Shown here: positions 41,649-56,600 of the stretch, piece after piece
Position numbering within the stretch: the stretch's first letter is position 1
Layout: every line of letters starts with the position of its first letter
Assembly (NCBI GenBank): GCA_963969365.1
Contig: OZ017756.1
Location: forward strand, 620,001 to 684,000
Origin: Asterochloris sp. CNOR1
Lineage: Eukaryota > Chlorophyta > Trebouxiophyceae > Trebouxiales > Trebouxiaceae
Reading direction: 5' to 3'
DNA length: 64,000 nucleotides
Notes under the pieces: model-generated
What the model was told of the DNA's origin: nothing
What the model saw: the letters and a program-made list of their open reading frames with translations, nothing else
Databases searched by the model: none
Position numbers and translations under genes: made by a program

Positions 41649-44600
41649 CTGCATGTTGCAGCAGGATGTGCGTCAGCATGAGAGATCTGCGATGCCGATG
41701 CGCTGGAATGTCAGAAGCGGCTGGCACCACAAGAAAGCAATGCAGTTCCCCAGACAGACAACAGCCTCTAACACAGCTCAAAAGCTGATGGTGAGTGTGC
41801 CCAGTGTGGCTTGTGCAGAATGAGGCACTGCGTCTGTCCAAAAGTGCACAAGCCAGGGGCTGAGAAGGTCCTTACCGCTTCAGGCTGCTGCCGCTTGCCA
41901 TGGCTTCCTGCAGCTTGCATGGCTGCCTGCATGGCAGCCGCACTGCGCAGTGCCATGCGGATCAGGCTCCTCAAGGCCTCCACAAGAGCCTCAGCCCTGC
42001 CCTGCAGACCTGCCTGCTGGTCCCTGGCCTGGGCCTCAGCCTGGGCAAGCTCCTTCCTGCAGGCATCAGCGGCAGCCTGGGCAGTGGCTGCCTGCTGCCG
42101 TGCCTGCAGAGCAAGTGAGTGGCTGCTGTGAGTCTGCTGCGTCACCAGGTCAAATGGGTTGATGTGAAGTCTGCTATGCCTGCAGATCAGACGGGTGGCT
42201 GTGAGGCTGCCATGCCTGCAAAGCCAGTGGGTGGCTGTGAGCCTGAGTGGGAATGGGCAGTGGACAGCCAGGCCGGGGTGCTCGAGGTGCCACAGGCAAG
42301 CGAGGCTGGGCATGCCAACTTCATGCAGCCTGTGCTGACAGGGCACACTGTGTGCGGCATTGGACACTGGCCTGCCTCATACTTAGCACGCCACTGCCCA
42401 TGGGCATACTGAATTCCAGCGCACACATGACAGGAGGCACAGACATGCCGAGCGATGCTCTGCACGATGTGGTGGGTGACCAAGAATCAAAGGACGCCCA
42501 CCTGCTCAGCCTCGCGCTGTGCAGTTCTCAGCTGCACGTCACGACGTGCCACATCTGCCTGCGCCTTGCGAAGCTGGGCCTGTACAGTATCCCCATTCTG
42601 CTCCTCATCCCGCTGTGTTGCCGCCCTGCAGCAACCAAGAGCAACATTGCAGCCCCACGGCGACCATGGACAACTGACCAGAGGGAGATAATCATGGCAG
42701 TCCTTTGCAGCCCTGCTGCATTTGAGGCTGTAATGTGGACTGCAAGAAATGAGTCTGTTGGCAGCAGCTCTGGCTATGCTTTGCACCTCCACATTACCCT
42801 CTGTCAACTTTCCACCCTGCCAGCTTGGCCGGCTGCAGCTTCTGCCGACAGGTGCTCTTCATGCAGTCAGGGTGTGCTTCACAGGCAGCAGCTCCTGATG
42901 GCTTGAAAGCAAGCAGGCAGCCTCGGGCTGCTACTTTCGATGCGGGCCAGCACCCCACCTGGTGAGGCTGTGGACGCGTTCATGCAGGTCCCGCACCACC
43001 CCCTCCTTCCTGTGCAGGCTGGTCTGCAGCGCCCTAGCCCGTGCCTCGGCGGCCGCCAGCTCCTCAGACCGGTCTGTGGCCTTTGCCTGCTGCAGGGCAG
43101 ACTGCGCCTCCTCCAGCTGCAGGCATGTACAGCTGAGTGCTCAGATGGGTGTCCGAAGTGAGCTGGACCCAGCCTGACGGCAGCGCAACCCCCAGTGCAG
43201 CTTTCTGCAGCTTCATGCCTCGCATGCACCGCTGCCAGACACCTCGCCGCCTACTGCTCTGCTGAACTGTATGCAGCATGGTGGACGTCCAGTCAGCAGC
43301 TGCTTCCTGTGGGCTGCCCTTCAAGGGCATCAAACAGTGTAGTCATGCCACAGCTTGGCCAGCCAACCTGCACCAGCTGAACATGTGGGGCAGAGTAATA
43401 TTAACACAGATGCACGTCTCAAAACGCGCACCTTGGCCCGCACGTCCTTCAGCAGCTGCTCCTTGTGGGTGAGCGTCCGCCGCAGGGTGGCCAGCTTCTG
43501 CTCTGCTGCCTCCTTAGCAGCCTTCTCTGCCAGGAAAGCTGCGTTGGCCACCAGGTGGGGGCTCTCAGACCCCTGCAGCACACGTCGGTGTTGTTTTTCT
43601 TGAGCATCAAACTTTATGGTGGATGCTTGATGAGGAGGCTGGGGCAGCCCTCTCTGGCCTCTACAGGACAGACTGGTATGCTGAGTGAACTGAGTACCTA
43701 GTAGCGCTGCATGGCCACCCGTTGGGGTTTCAGGGCTCTACATCACATGCAACACTGGGTTGCGCACTGTGCTTGGTCTGGTGCACCACACTTGCTGCCA
43801 GTTGGGGCTATCTCTGCCTTCACCATACTCAGGGCTTGCGGTGTCACTATTGAACTGCGCTGTCCCAGAGGTGCACGCTGCAGTGACATATGGAAGCACT
43901 ACTGTGAAACGCCCATGACCCCACAGTAGAGCTGCCCTGATTACGCCACCTGCTGTGCACTGCAGAGCCGCAGGGTCCTGCATTATATTTGGACCTCCTT
44001 GAACAGGCAGGCCAGCTTGTTCACACCTGCTGCTGCAGTGCCTGCAGCTGCTTGTGCCGGCGAGCGCTATCTGCCTTGGCCATGCGAGCAGCCTCCTGTG
44101 CAGCCGCAAGCTGCTCCCTAAGAGTTGCAACATCCTCCCGGCTGGTCTGCCTCTCTGCAGCCTGGGCTGCAGTGCTCACCGCAACCTCCTGCGCTGCCCT
44201 CAGGTCCCTCTGCAGCGCAGTGGGGGCAGTGTTGGGGCCAGCTCTTCCTGACCTGCATGCTGCACCGCAGGTGGGCCTGCTGCAGTGCTTGTCTGCTTCC
44301 AGGGGTGCTGCAGGCAAGGCCACATGTACGCTGCACACCAGGCAGTTGGTGAGCTCACTGCTTGCAAGGTGAGACTAGTTGGTGCAGCACACCGCATGGC
44401 GCCTTGCCGCACTGGTGTGTTGCAGGTCAAGCATGCAGCGGCCGCCAAGAAGTCAGGCACAGATGTATGCGTGCATGCTGCAAGTGCATTCCAGGTTGGA
44501 GGATGGCTGACCCTTCTGCAGCTGCACAGCATGCCCGAGACCGCCATGGCGACAGGGTCCATAGGGCGCCTGCACTGCGCCCACCTGGCACGCCTTCAGC

Positions 44601-47600
44601 TTCAGTCTGAGCTTGTCAGCAGCCTCCTGGCTGCGGGCCAGGGCCGCCTCACAGCTTTCCCGCTGCATGCGTTCAAAGTCTGCCTCCCTCACTGCGGCAG
44701 CCACTGCCTCACTTTCCAGGACACAGCCCACCTCAGAGGCAGATGTGAAGGTGGTGGGGTCGCCTGATCCTGCACAACAAGTCACAGCAGTCAGAGGAGG
44801 CGTATCGGTGCAGATATGCTCTGAATTGCTCTGACACAATGTGGTGTCTTCCATCTGCCAGCCATGATCGGCGGGCATGAGTGCAGGTGTGCACCTCAAT
44901 GCTGGCAATATCCGCCTCTGCTGTGTCCTACTGAGGCTTTTGCTGAGTCATACAGCTGACAGTGGACGGATGCAAGACGCAAATGCAGCTGTGCCAGCGT
45001 TAGTGGCTGTGTCTGATGCAGAGATGGTGTGCTCTGCAGAGTGCTTCCATCCCTGCTGCATGCTCAGGGCTGCCAGAGCATGATTGTAGAGGAGCTGTTC
45101 CAGCTGCAGGTCTGTTGACAGCAGCGTGTCCCAGGGACTACCAGCCAAGCTCCAGCGCTACATGCACTGCTCTGTGCAGCCTGACCCACCAATGAAGGCC
45201 GGGATGCAACCCTGCCCAAAGCTGAAGGAGCCCAGGCTGTCCTCTTCTGCAGCATGGCTGTCGCCTGTGTCGCTGGGATCTGTAGGGATCATCACAGGGC
45301 GTGCATGGCGAGGGGCAGCGCGCCTGCAATGTGACACGACTCTGCTGGGGAAAGGGAGCAGCGCTTCCAAGGACCCTTCACATCCAGCGGTCAAGCAGCA
45401 CACATGCCGCCCTGTCCACTTCCAGCCTTCCCTCGTGGTTAAAGTAGGTTCCTGCTGTTGCCGTGTGCAGACCAGGCGAATGTATGCTGACACGGGTAAA
45501 AGATTATTGCAACTTTATCTGTGGTGGGCACTTGACTAGGTGGGCCACACCAGCACACACATACTGCCAGCGTTGTTCAGGATTTTTGATGTGCCATCTG
45601 CTGCCACCTCCTTCCAGCACAACTGCGATCAGTGTCTGGCTGTGTGTCAAGCCCGGAGGTTGCTTCTGCATGGCGCCCGGCCGCTTGTAGCCTGCCACAG
45701 GACTCCAAAACCCTACCAAGCCCAGCGCGCTCTTTTTGCAGCTGCCCGACTCTTCTGCTGCTGCAGGCAGCTTTGCAGGCAATGCCCACTCCAGCCCCAG
45801 CACTGGCCCGCCCTTCAGACAACTGACCTTCATGCAGTTGCACAACAGCAGGATTCCCAGCCTCAATGGTCCCATTGTCAACCCACGTCGTGGTCGCTGC
45901 AAGCAGGTCCGCAAACTGGCGCCCAGCAAGCCATCTGTAGCCTATGTGCTTCAAGCCATCCGTGTCACACACACAACCCCAGCGCACCTGGCCTCTGCGC
46001 CCTCACCCCTGCCGCCCAAGGGCCCCAGCCGCTGCAGGCAGCCCCGGAGCCTGTGCTCCAGGCGGGACACCTCCACCGCCTTCAACCCCTGATAGGCCTT
46101 GAACTGCCGCCGCAGAGCCTCAATCTCGCCTGACAGGCGGGACCGCTCATCGTTGGCATTGGTGATGTCCTTTAAAGCGCGCTGCTCTGTCTCACTCACC
46201 CTGCACACACATTGCTGTTGTTGCTGCATGCCATGCTGATGCTGAGTTGCACAGGGACACGGCCGTGCTTGCTTGCTGCCTGTATGGCACTGGGGTTCTA
46301 CTGGATTGGATGGTCTTCTGTCTGCCATACAGAGCACGTTCTGTTATTTAGTTCTTTCTGCTTTGTGAGCCAGCAACCCCAGCAGGGCTACGCCTCTTCC
46401 AGCCAGGCATCCTGTGAGGCCTGTCCTCTCAGCTGCCTCTGCAGGAGGCGTCTTGCCCACGAGCATCAGCCAGCGAAGCAGGCAAGACAGCCTGGACCTT
46501 GTAATTTTCCACAAAGTGAGACCACCCGGCGCAACAGAGGCCCTGTGCAGGCCGCCACACAATTCATTCTGCAGCTACTTGCCTGCTCTGGGCGGCAGCC
46601 CGACCGTGCTCCTCCCCTGCCGCAGCGGCAGAGGCGGCCATCGCGGCCGCCTCCTGCCGCAGGGCAGCCCTCTCACTGTCCATGCGCTGCTCCAGGTCAT
46701 GCATCAGCTCTGTGTGGCGCTGGGCCAGGCCCTGCACATGGTCTCAGCACACACTGACAAAACATCCTGCCATTTTCCTTTATCACATCTGCCCTTGTGA
46801 GGCTGCAGCCCTCTCACTCTTGATGCGCCGCTCCAGGTCTTGCATCATTTCAGCATGACGCTAGTCCCTGCAAGCACTAAGGGCACCCAGTATAGTGGCA
46901 ACTCTCAATGCAGCTCTCTGTTGAGCTGGGCTGGGCCCTGCGGACCATTTGAGGCACGCATCGAAGACCTAGAGTGGTTGCTTATGTGTCAGCCTTGCAC
47001 ATCAGGCACCTGCAGCCATGGTGTCATGGTAGAGTGGCTTGCAAACTGGGCTGTCGACATGCCGCAGGCTGCACAGATGAGAGGTCATCAGTGGTTCTTC
47101 AGGCAGCTTGTGCCGCACCGCATCAAGGGCTAGAACTGGCTGGCCTCAGAGTGCTGGAGAGGCACCTGTGTGGACACAAGATTTGGATGCTCTGGAAGAG
47201 CAGACTTACTGTCCCAGTTATGACTGCCCAGACAACAATACCGAGCAGTAGTCTTGTCCAGACGTGGGAAAGCTGAGCAGCTGCCAAGTTCAATGTTGTA
47301 CACTTGCTGACTGCAGTATGTACAGCACTGTCACCTGGCCGATTTCTCACTAGAGTCTCTCACGCCGTGCGAGCTCTCACTGAGCTCCGCACATCATCAA
47401 TGGGCCAGTGCAAGACGTGAAGCCAAACAGCACACTGACTGCAAATTGTGAAGAGCACTCACCTGGCGCTCGTTCTCATTGAACTCCCGCAGATCATGGA
47501 TGCGCTTGGTGAGGCGCTCACATTCCAGGGCAGCCTTCCGGGCCTGCAGTGCCACACCTTGTAAGCCCAGAGTTGCCTCACCCCGCAGTCAGTGAAGATT

Positions 47601-50600
47601 GCCTCAAAGCCAGGAAGTGCAGTGGTGAAGGACAACTTAAAGTGTTCTGCTTGCGAGATGTAAGGCTGGTACAGCAGTTGGCAGGGCACGCTGTCAACGA
47701 CAAAACCGTGTCGCTGGCCTGGCCACTCTGGGTGGCTACTCCAAGGTAGTGGGTGGCGCTTGCATGCTGCCAGTAAAGGCCTTGCAAGCAACCTGCAGGC
47801 CTGCGCATCAGCTGCACCCAGCACATATACCCCAGCTGCGTCTGTTTGCAGCATCAGGCTTGCCCTCATAATCACGTTCTAAGGCCACTGCCAGGCTGGT
47901 TCAAACATGGCTCTGCATCTGAAAGCACAGGAGCCCACAGCCTGTGCAGAGGAGTGCCTGCAATAAGGCAAACCACATGCACTCCTCCTCCACTTCAGTC
48001 TGCTCCCTGCACTCTATTTGGCTTGCCTTGAGCACAGCCCCCTCAAGCTCGTGGTCCAGGCTGCTCCTTTCACCCTGGCTGGCCTTGAGCTCCTGCCTCA
48101 GCTGGTGCACCACTGCCTGGTAGCGGCGGCAGCGAAGCAGGGAGGCCCACCGAGCCGCAGCACAGTCATTTTTCTCACTGCAGGCACTAACTCGGATTTC
48201 AGTGTTGTCACCCCAGAGAGGCAGCAGCAAGACCCACAGGGCAGCGGCGCAGTCATGCTTCTTGCTGCAGGCGCATATGCAGGAAGGCAGCAAGCCCATC
48301 TGCTGCAAAGCTGCACCGTATGCTCCACAACCCTTTCAGACAGGTGGCAGCCCAGCAGCTAGGAGCGGCAGAAAAGTTTTTGGTTCCATCGCGAGCCCTG
48401 GCAAGCCAAACAGGGCCTAAGGAGTAAGGCAGTTCCATGCAGTGCACATCAAGGCAACTGTTCTGAGTCATAAGCATGTTTTGCAGTACTCATCAGGCCG
48501 CCAGCATGGCCCTGCAAGTGCCAGCAGGCTGTGGCATGTGTGCAACCTTACTCTCTGAGAGCGTCCACTGTTGCCTGTCCCTCACAGCGCAGCCGCTGAG
48601 CCTCGTCTCGCTGAGCACTCAGTTGCTTCAGCCGCTCCTCCAGCTCACCCCTTGCATCCTGGTCTGCAGGGACGCATGCAGACCGGCAGGTCAGCAATGT
48701 CACCCTCAATACAGAGCAACATTGTGAGGCTATAGCCAGCAGCTACCTCTTTAACACACCGGCCAGGCTATTGTTGGCGGCAAGGGTTCAGGTGCACCAG
48801 GCAGCAGATAAGTTGACCGAACCCAAGGACAGTCAATATGCATATCAGGCATCACAGCAGCCTGCTTACATGACTGGCAGGTGGCCTCTGCAGTCTGCAG
48901 CTTGGTCAGCCACTCCTGCTCAGCCACTCTGTGCTCTGTGCTGGCAGTGGCCAGATCGTCCTTCAGACTGCAGACAGCAGTGGACACTGGCAGGATGACA
49001 CATGTCCACCGGGAGGGTCTGCCTCAACGGTGATGCTCAGAAGAGAATGTTTGAGAACCAGGAGATCAAAAGCCACCTCAGAGGTAGTAGGCCGAGGTCT
49101 TACAAAAGGCAGGCAACTTGTCCTTGTGTCAAGGGCATGTCCACACCTCTGGATGGTGGCGCTCAGCTGCGACGCCTTCAGAGTGGCCTGGTGCCCTGCC
49201 AGCTCCAGGTCGGCATCCTTCTGCTGCAGCCTGTGCTGCAGAGCCTCCACACGGGTGTGCAGCGCCTTGCACTCTGACCTGCGCTGCTCACCCTTTGCCT
49301 CTGCCCGCTCCTGCAAGTGGGAACAGCTTCCTGCCATTTCTGTGCACCCGCAAGTTACCTGAACAACCTGCTGCATCAAGAGCATGTGCTAGCAGCAACA
49401 CATATGCATGAAGCACCTCTTCTGCAGTGGCAGCCGCCAGCTTGCTCAGACGCATGCACCATGTCGTAACACCACAGCAACACCTAGACAACTACCTGTA
49501 TGGACAAGCGATTCCGGCGGCTGTGCGCCATAGGTCAACACCAAGCCCCAACTCACCAGGGCTGCATTGGCAGCTGCCAACTGCTCCTGGACTTGCATCA
49601 GGTCTGACTTGAGGCGCCCCTCAACATTGCTGGCCTCCCTCAGCCCTGTGATTGTGTTGCGGAGAGAGGTGACTATGCGGGCACGCTCCCCCTTCTCCTT
49701 GCTAAGGGCAGCCTGCGGTGAGAGTCAGGGTGAACTGACCCGAATGCATGAAGTGGCTGACTTCTTCCACATAATGGCAAGCAAGGATGGGTCAGGCGCC
49801 AGGACTGGACACCCCACCACAACTAGTGTGTCAGGGACTGCTATCTTCTGCACAGCACACAGTTAGTTGGTAACTGCAACATTCTTGCATGCTGTGCTGC
49901 TGTTAGCATGCACAACACAGGCTCTTCTGCGTCTCACACAGATCATCACTTCATTGCAGAATGTAGGCAGTTGCATTGGCAAGCTCCTGCAATGCAGAGT
50001 CTCAGCGATCTGAGGCAGGAGCCTGCACGCTGTGTTACTAGTTTCCCTAAAGTAACCACTGAGAGGTTGGGTCCTTACCCTGAGCGACTGCACCTCCTCC
50101 TGCAGGCCAGACTGTGAGGCAGCTGCATGGGAACGCAGGGTGTCAATCTGGCTCTGCAGCGCCCCTGCACGAGCCTCCGCCTCTGCCAGCGTGGCAGCCG
50201 CGGTGCGGGCGTCCCCGCTGTCGGTGGAGCTCTTGGCTGCCCCCTGGGCCTCCAGCTGCTGGCGGGCTGCCTCAGCCCCCGCCAGTGCTGCCTCCAGGCG
50301 GGCTATCTGCTGGCGGTGGCACCCGCTGCGCTCCTCTGCAGCCTTCTCTGCGGCAAAGAGGCGCTCCTGCATTGGCAGCGGTGGTTCTCAGAAACAAGTG
50401 CTGTTCCTTGTTATTCAAAAAGACTGAGGTCTTAGCCCCAGCCAGCGCCGCCTCCAGGTAGACTATCTGCTGCTGGTGGTGCCTGCTGCAGTCCTCTGCA
50501 GCCTTCTCATGGACATGAGGTGCTCCTGCACTGCCAGTAACGGTCCTTGGAACAGAGTGATTCCATTGTTGTATGGCCTTGGGAACAGCCTCAACTCCCT

Positions 50601-53600
50601 CCAGGCAATCCATCCGTTGCTGCTTGTGTTGACCCCTCTGGTGGCAAACAAATCCTGCGCAGGCAGCAGCAGTGCGCAGGTGACAGGTACTACTCCCTGC
50701 TCGTGTCTATGCAGCAAAGAGGAAGTCCTGCACAGGCAGCAGGAGGAAGGCACCGTCAAACTTTGTGGCTGAGCTGTTGTTTCTGCCGATGAAGTGGCCT
50801 GGGCTTTCAAAGGCCACAATCAAATCAGCCTCAGAAAAGACAGGTCATACGCCACTAGGCAGGCACGCACACACTGGAAGCCGCAGCCTCACATGGAGGG
50901 CTGCCTCCAGGGCAGTGCGAGCGCTGTGTGCTGAAGCCAGCTCCCTCCGCAGGTCTGTGCAGCGCAGCTTCCATTTGCTTGCACGCTGCGTGGCCTCCTC
51001 CAGCTGCTTGGCCATTGCATCCTGCAAGGTTCATCACTGGTGCAGGTGACTACTGACCCTGGTCAGGCTAGCGTCCTGCACCGCCTCCTTCAGCAACTTT
51101 GCCATCACAACTGTTACAATTGTGGATGCCATTGTGGGTGTGGCTGGCTGATTCTGCTGGATGGGCAGGCATCTGTATTGCCACCTCAAAGCTGCTTGGC
51201 CACAGCATCTGGGTGGGCACTAACAGGGCATTGCTTCTGCATGTGGACACCCAAAGCATCTGAGCTTGTCAGCTGCTTGGCAAATCCTGCAATGTGCAAG
51301 AGGCATGGAGACAACATCATTGGACAATGGCAACTGGTGCTGCTTGGCGCATGTGGCGGCACACAGGCTTGCCCCATTATTCAGGCATGGATGCACGCAA
51401 GCAGATGGCATGCTGAGCAGGATCTGCTGTCAGCTGGTTCAAACTCAGCGTGTTCAGGTCTAGCTTCTGTGTACCAGCCATAGAGGCTGCAATGCCCACC
51501 TCTTGTCCAGAGCTTTCTGAGAGGGTGTCAGCCTGTGTCTCTGCTGACACTGCCTTGGGAGCTGGCGGGGGCGGCAGCAGAAGGGGCTGCGGAGGGGAAG
51601 CCTGAGCGACAGACCCCGGCGATTGCAGGTCGGCCACATCCTCAGCTGCACAGCAGATGTAGCCTTCAGGTTAAGGGCTCCCGCTGCTGCCTAAAGAACG
51701 ACTGAGCACATTCTAGTGTTGAGTGGTGAAAGCCTGCTGTAGATGCTTTGCACGGCCAACAGGACATCACTGCTAATGGTCCATCATCATACCCGCATAC
51801 TGGCAGCGGTCGCTTTACAGGCAGCATCTCTTGCTAGGAAGTGCGCAGAAGTATTGAGCTCTCTTGTGGCAGGTAGGCGCACATGTGATGGGAGATGACA
51901 AGAGACTCCCAGCACTTGCAGCTCACCTGCAACAGGGACTTGCAGCTCACCTGCAGCAGGATGCTGCGCTGGGCTGCCCTGTAGAGCCTCCAGGTGGGCA
52001 GCCAGCACGTGCAGTGTTGATCGCATGGACCCCAGCTCAGCGGCACAGGCAGCCGCACTGTTGGCCAGCACCTGCCGCGCCCCTAGGCTGACCAGCAGCT
52101 GCGTTGAGGACAAGGCTGTGGCCACGGCCTCCTCTGCAGGGGCATATTTTGCGGTCATGCATTCCTGGCATGTGGGATCTGGCGAACTACATGAGCTGGC
52201 AGCCGCCAGGTGTGTTGCTGCACTGCTTGTGAGGTGCAGTCAGGTGGCATGCTGCCGCAACACCACCCAGAGTCTCTCCAGTTCTTGCAGCAACTCACGA
52301 TGGACTGGCAGGTGAGTTCAGCATTGAATCTTGGAACAGCCCTACCTTCAGCAGGGTGCTCCCCTGGCTGCAGCAAGGGGTTGACTGCTTGCTGTGCCTG
52401 CTCCACCACAGCCACATGGTGCTCCAGCAGCTGGCACAGCCCCAGGACTGCCTGCGTCTCCAGGAGCACCTTGTGATCGCCCAGGCTGCCCTCCTGGTGC
52501 TGCTCCTGCCTGCCCCTGCTGCCTGCATGCCGCCCGCCCGCCCTGCAGCAGACAAGGCTGGCCTAGTCAAGGTAGCTACCTTCCTGGCAATCTGCATGCC
52601 TGCAGGCATTGTGCACCTTGGCGGCTGGGTCCTGCTGGTGTGATTGGCAATCATGCAGCACCGTCACATTGCTGTCTGCCTCCTTGACAGGCATGGCAGC
52701 AGAATGACATGTATTGCTCATGTCAGCAGCATGCATCTGCCTGCAACGATGCAGCCTCCTTTGTGCACATACACAGGCTGCACAGACTGGGTGTGCCGCG
52801 GTGGTGTCCTGTTTATACGCGGCGGCGTTCTGTCCCTGCTGGAACCCTCTGGCGTGGACTCATACACGTTGGGCATCTTGGCAGACCCAAGGGCGACACG
52901 CAGAGTGCGCAGGCGCTCCTGCAGGCAGCCAGGGCACTTGAGCAGCACAGCCTGCCAGCAGCCCGCTGCTCGTCCATTTCATCATAAGTAATCAAGTTGA
53001 AGGGGTTGCTGCTGTTCTGCGCATCATGGCTGCCAGGGGTGGTGGCTGCCATGGCAAAGCCAATGACAGCAGTGCAGCCTGTGCTGCAACTGCAGCATGT
53101 GGCAGCCGAGGCTGCACAACCCAGGGTGTTTGCAACTGCGGTTGCATGCTGGCAGCATGCGAAAGGCAGAATGCTGTGTCGACAGCAGCACAGCAGAAGC
53201 CGACCTGTGCACGGGTACGCTCGTCTCTCAGACTGTTGTTGGCCCGTGTCAGAGTGGCCACCTTCAGGCTGAGGTCCCGAATGACTGCTCGCTGGGAAGC
53301 CTCCAGGGGCTGCGCAGCCGCAGCTGCCTTGTCCCTGGCTGCCTTCCCTTCCGCAGCCTTTGCAGCAGCCCGTAGCCGTTTGTTGCTGGCGTCGCGCTCC
53401 TGTGGTCAGGCACGCTTTGCAGTGACACGCAGACCACTGAAGGTGGCAGGAGGCGTGGTTGCTCCACAAGGCACTGCCTCAACAAAGGCTGTGCAAGCGA
53501 GGGTCATGCACAGGCTGCGCAAGCTGATTCATAAGCATCATTCAGGAGCCCATGCCCGCTGGCATATGCTTTGCCGGGGCTTCCACAACATGCAAATGCT

Positions 53601-56600
53601 CATTCAAGAAGCTACAAAGTGTGCACCTCTGGCAGCGCAATCTGCTGACCCTGAGCCTCTCCCCGAGCGCCTGCACTGCCAGCCTCATGCAGCAGGGCCC
53701 AGTAGCCTCACCCTCGCTGCTGCTGCTGGCAAGTCACGGCATGATCCATGGAATGCAGCATAGACAGCCAGCCAACATGTGGCGGGAGAGTCGGCCCACT
53801 GACCTTGAGCTTCTCTACCAGGGCCTGCACAGCCAGCCTGATGTGGCCAGACCCAGCAGCCTCGTCCCCACTGCCGCTGCTGCGAGGGCTCCCTGGTGGC
53901 GTTGGGCGGCGCCCAGTGGCGGCCTCTGCGGCCCGTACAGCTGCCACGCAGTCACGCTGCAGGTCCACCAGCTTGCGCTGCAGGTGGTCTGCGCGGTCCT
54001 GGTGCTCCCCCACATCCTGCAGGTAGTGCTCCTTTGTGCGGACTTCAGGCAGATAAGAGTGTGATGTGATGATGCGCTCGCCGTGTTTCCTCAAATCCTG
54101 CAGGAGGTCCAACTTGTGCAGCACCCATGTTTGCAGATGGTGATCTGACAAAGAAGGCTATGAGCTAGCTGTAAACCCGACGGAGGCTCAGTGCTGCTGA
54201 GCGCATGTTCACGCACACAGATCACGCACTGTGCGTGCAGGCAACACACAAGCGTTGAAAACACAAGTACGGATTTTCAGGAGCCCATGGCTGCAGAAAC
54301 ACACCTCGCTGCTATGGGGCACCCCAGGCTGCACGCAGGTGACCACAGCTTGGGCCAGCTCTGAGCTGAGGTGCTCCACCTCAGCTTCCCGGCGAGCCAG
54401 CGCCACTCTCAGGTCTGTGACTTGCTGCATCAGCTGGGTGATGTCATTCTGGCCACGAGGGCTAGCCCCCTGGCAGCCTGTTCCACCATCCTGCCCCTGT
54501 TTAGCTGTAGCCAGCCGACTGCCCTGATGCAGTAGGGATTGGTCTGCTGGTGCTGCATGCTGGCGGGGAGACAGCAGCTGCCGGGGCGAACCCATGGCGT
54601 CACGAGCCACACTCAGGTGGGTGCTGGCAGCCACGGGGACTGCTGTGAGGTGGCGGGCCTGCCCTGAGGTGGCCTGCTGCCGCTTTGCAGCAGCAGACAG
54701 CATTTGCTTCAGCTCTGAGATGCGCTGCTCTCGGTCCAGCAAACGATTCTGCAGGACCACCTCTGCCCGGGCCGACACCCTGCATGGGACGAAGCCAGGA
54801 TGGGTTGGTAAGCTGCAGGATGCTGAGGCTCTGTGCCACATGTTGTTTTCTGCACAAGGCAACTCTGGAGGACCAGGGACAGGCCAGTGCCCTACATTGA
54901 TCTACCTGAATGGGGGTGTGTGATGCAACATGCTGCAGCCTGGGGCTGCAAGTGCAATCCAGGAAGCAAGGCTGGGATTGAGGCAAGGACTGCCCACAGC
55001 TTGAATTGCACCGATACTAGGCTGCACCCAAGCTTGTGCTTGGGATCCTACGCAGGTTCTTATATTCACCTAGACTGGGACCTGCTGCGCGCTGCATCAA
55101 TTGCTGGCACCTGAGCACGATGAGTGCAATGCGATGGACCAGAGAGGCTCACTCACCTGAGCTTACGCTGCGCATCTGCTTCTGCCATCTTGCACTGCAC
55201 CAGCTGCCTGGACAGCGCCACCACAGATACGTCCTCTGAGTGCTCACTCCGGCCTGCTGCAGCGCCACTGCGGCTGCCAGCCCCCCGGCCCAGAGGTATT
55301 CGCCTGGCGCCACCTGCATCAATCAAGAGTAGACTCATGTGGTGCCCATCACTGTGCAATACGCTGTGGGTAAGCGACTCAGCACAGATCAAGCGCTGCA
55401 CGCAACATGAGGCAGGTGCAGGCACTGACTTGCTGCAGCGCCACCTGCATGAGGCCAGAGAGGCACTTGGATCTGCAGGCGCTTGTTGTCCGTGATGTGC
55501 TGTGAAAGTTGAAGAAATTCCATGCGGCTAACAGGTTGCCAAGCTTCCTTTGAGATGCAGCAGCTCTCCCAGATGGCAGTCTTGTTAAGCTCAAGTCCTC
55601 ACAGCAGTATCATCTCAAGTAGCTGGACCACAGCAAAGTGATTTAACACTCAAGCTGTTCAGCCAAAAGCCTCCCTGCTCAAAGGCAGCCAGCGGTCCAC
55701 TTGCAAGAAGTGGGGTAAGTGATGTCCTGCTCTGCGACGATTCTACCCAAGTCTAAGGAGTTGCCTTATTGGCCTGCCTTCTTGCAGCTCACAAGCTTAC
55801 ACAGCTAGCAGCTCACCGGCCAGTGGTGATGTGCCCCCGCGATGCTGCTCCACAGAGGCCTCAATTCTGGCCAGCATGCCCTGCAGGCCCTCAACGGCTG
55901 CCCCGCGGGTCTCAGTATCAGCACGCAGCTCAATGGCCTCCAGCTCCATCTTTTGCACCTGCCAAGACAAGTACATACGCCTCCATAGGTGACTGTTGGC
56001 TGAAATCATTTTGGTCTGTTGTCGCCAGCTATCAGAGCTCATGACTAGGTGTCATTGCCCCTACTGGTGGCAAGCTGAGTACATCACTTTGCGGCCCTCT
56101 TCAAACAGGCCTTCAGGTCCCAGAGGTGGCATGCTGAGCAGCTCAAACCAGGTAATTGCTCAGGGCCCGACAGCGATGATGTCATCTTGTACTTTGCACC
56201 CACCTGGCTAGACAGCCTGTCCACTTCCTCCTGTGAGGTCATGGCCTGGCGCTCTAAGTGGTGCGCGCTCTCCTCGGCTGCAGCTGCACGCTGCAGAGCC
56301 TGCAGGTGTTGAGCCATGGGGTCAGGTCGTGCAAGCATGTCAAGCAACCCTGCTCGTGTGGTACAGAACCTGCAGTAGCAGTTGCTGTGAACTACTGCCT
56401 GCGGCCAGGCAGATTAGTACACTTAGTCTTCAGGTGGGAGGCAGGCAGATGTTGCTGTGCATGCCTCACAGCTGCAGCAGGGTGCTGCAGGTCTAAAGAT
56501 GTGGTGCAGATGAGGCTTATTAGTGTCCCCACCTCCTCAAGCTCTTGAGCCTCTGGCCGCTCTGCCAGAGCTCGATCAGCATCCTGGTGTAGTGCTGCGA

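Noticed and set aside
41437-41660. GRIP domain at the end of the giant coiled-coil protein
   Set aside because: Only the S-P-D-E-V-Q similarity is present; the preceding conserved Tyr/Leu positions of GRIP are absent.
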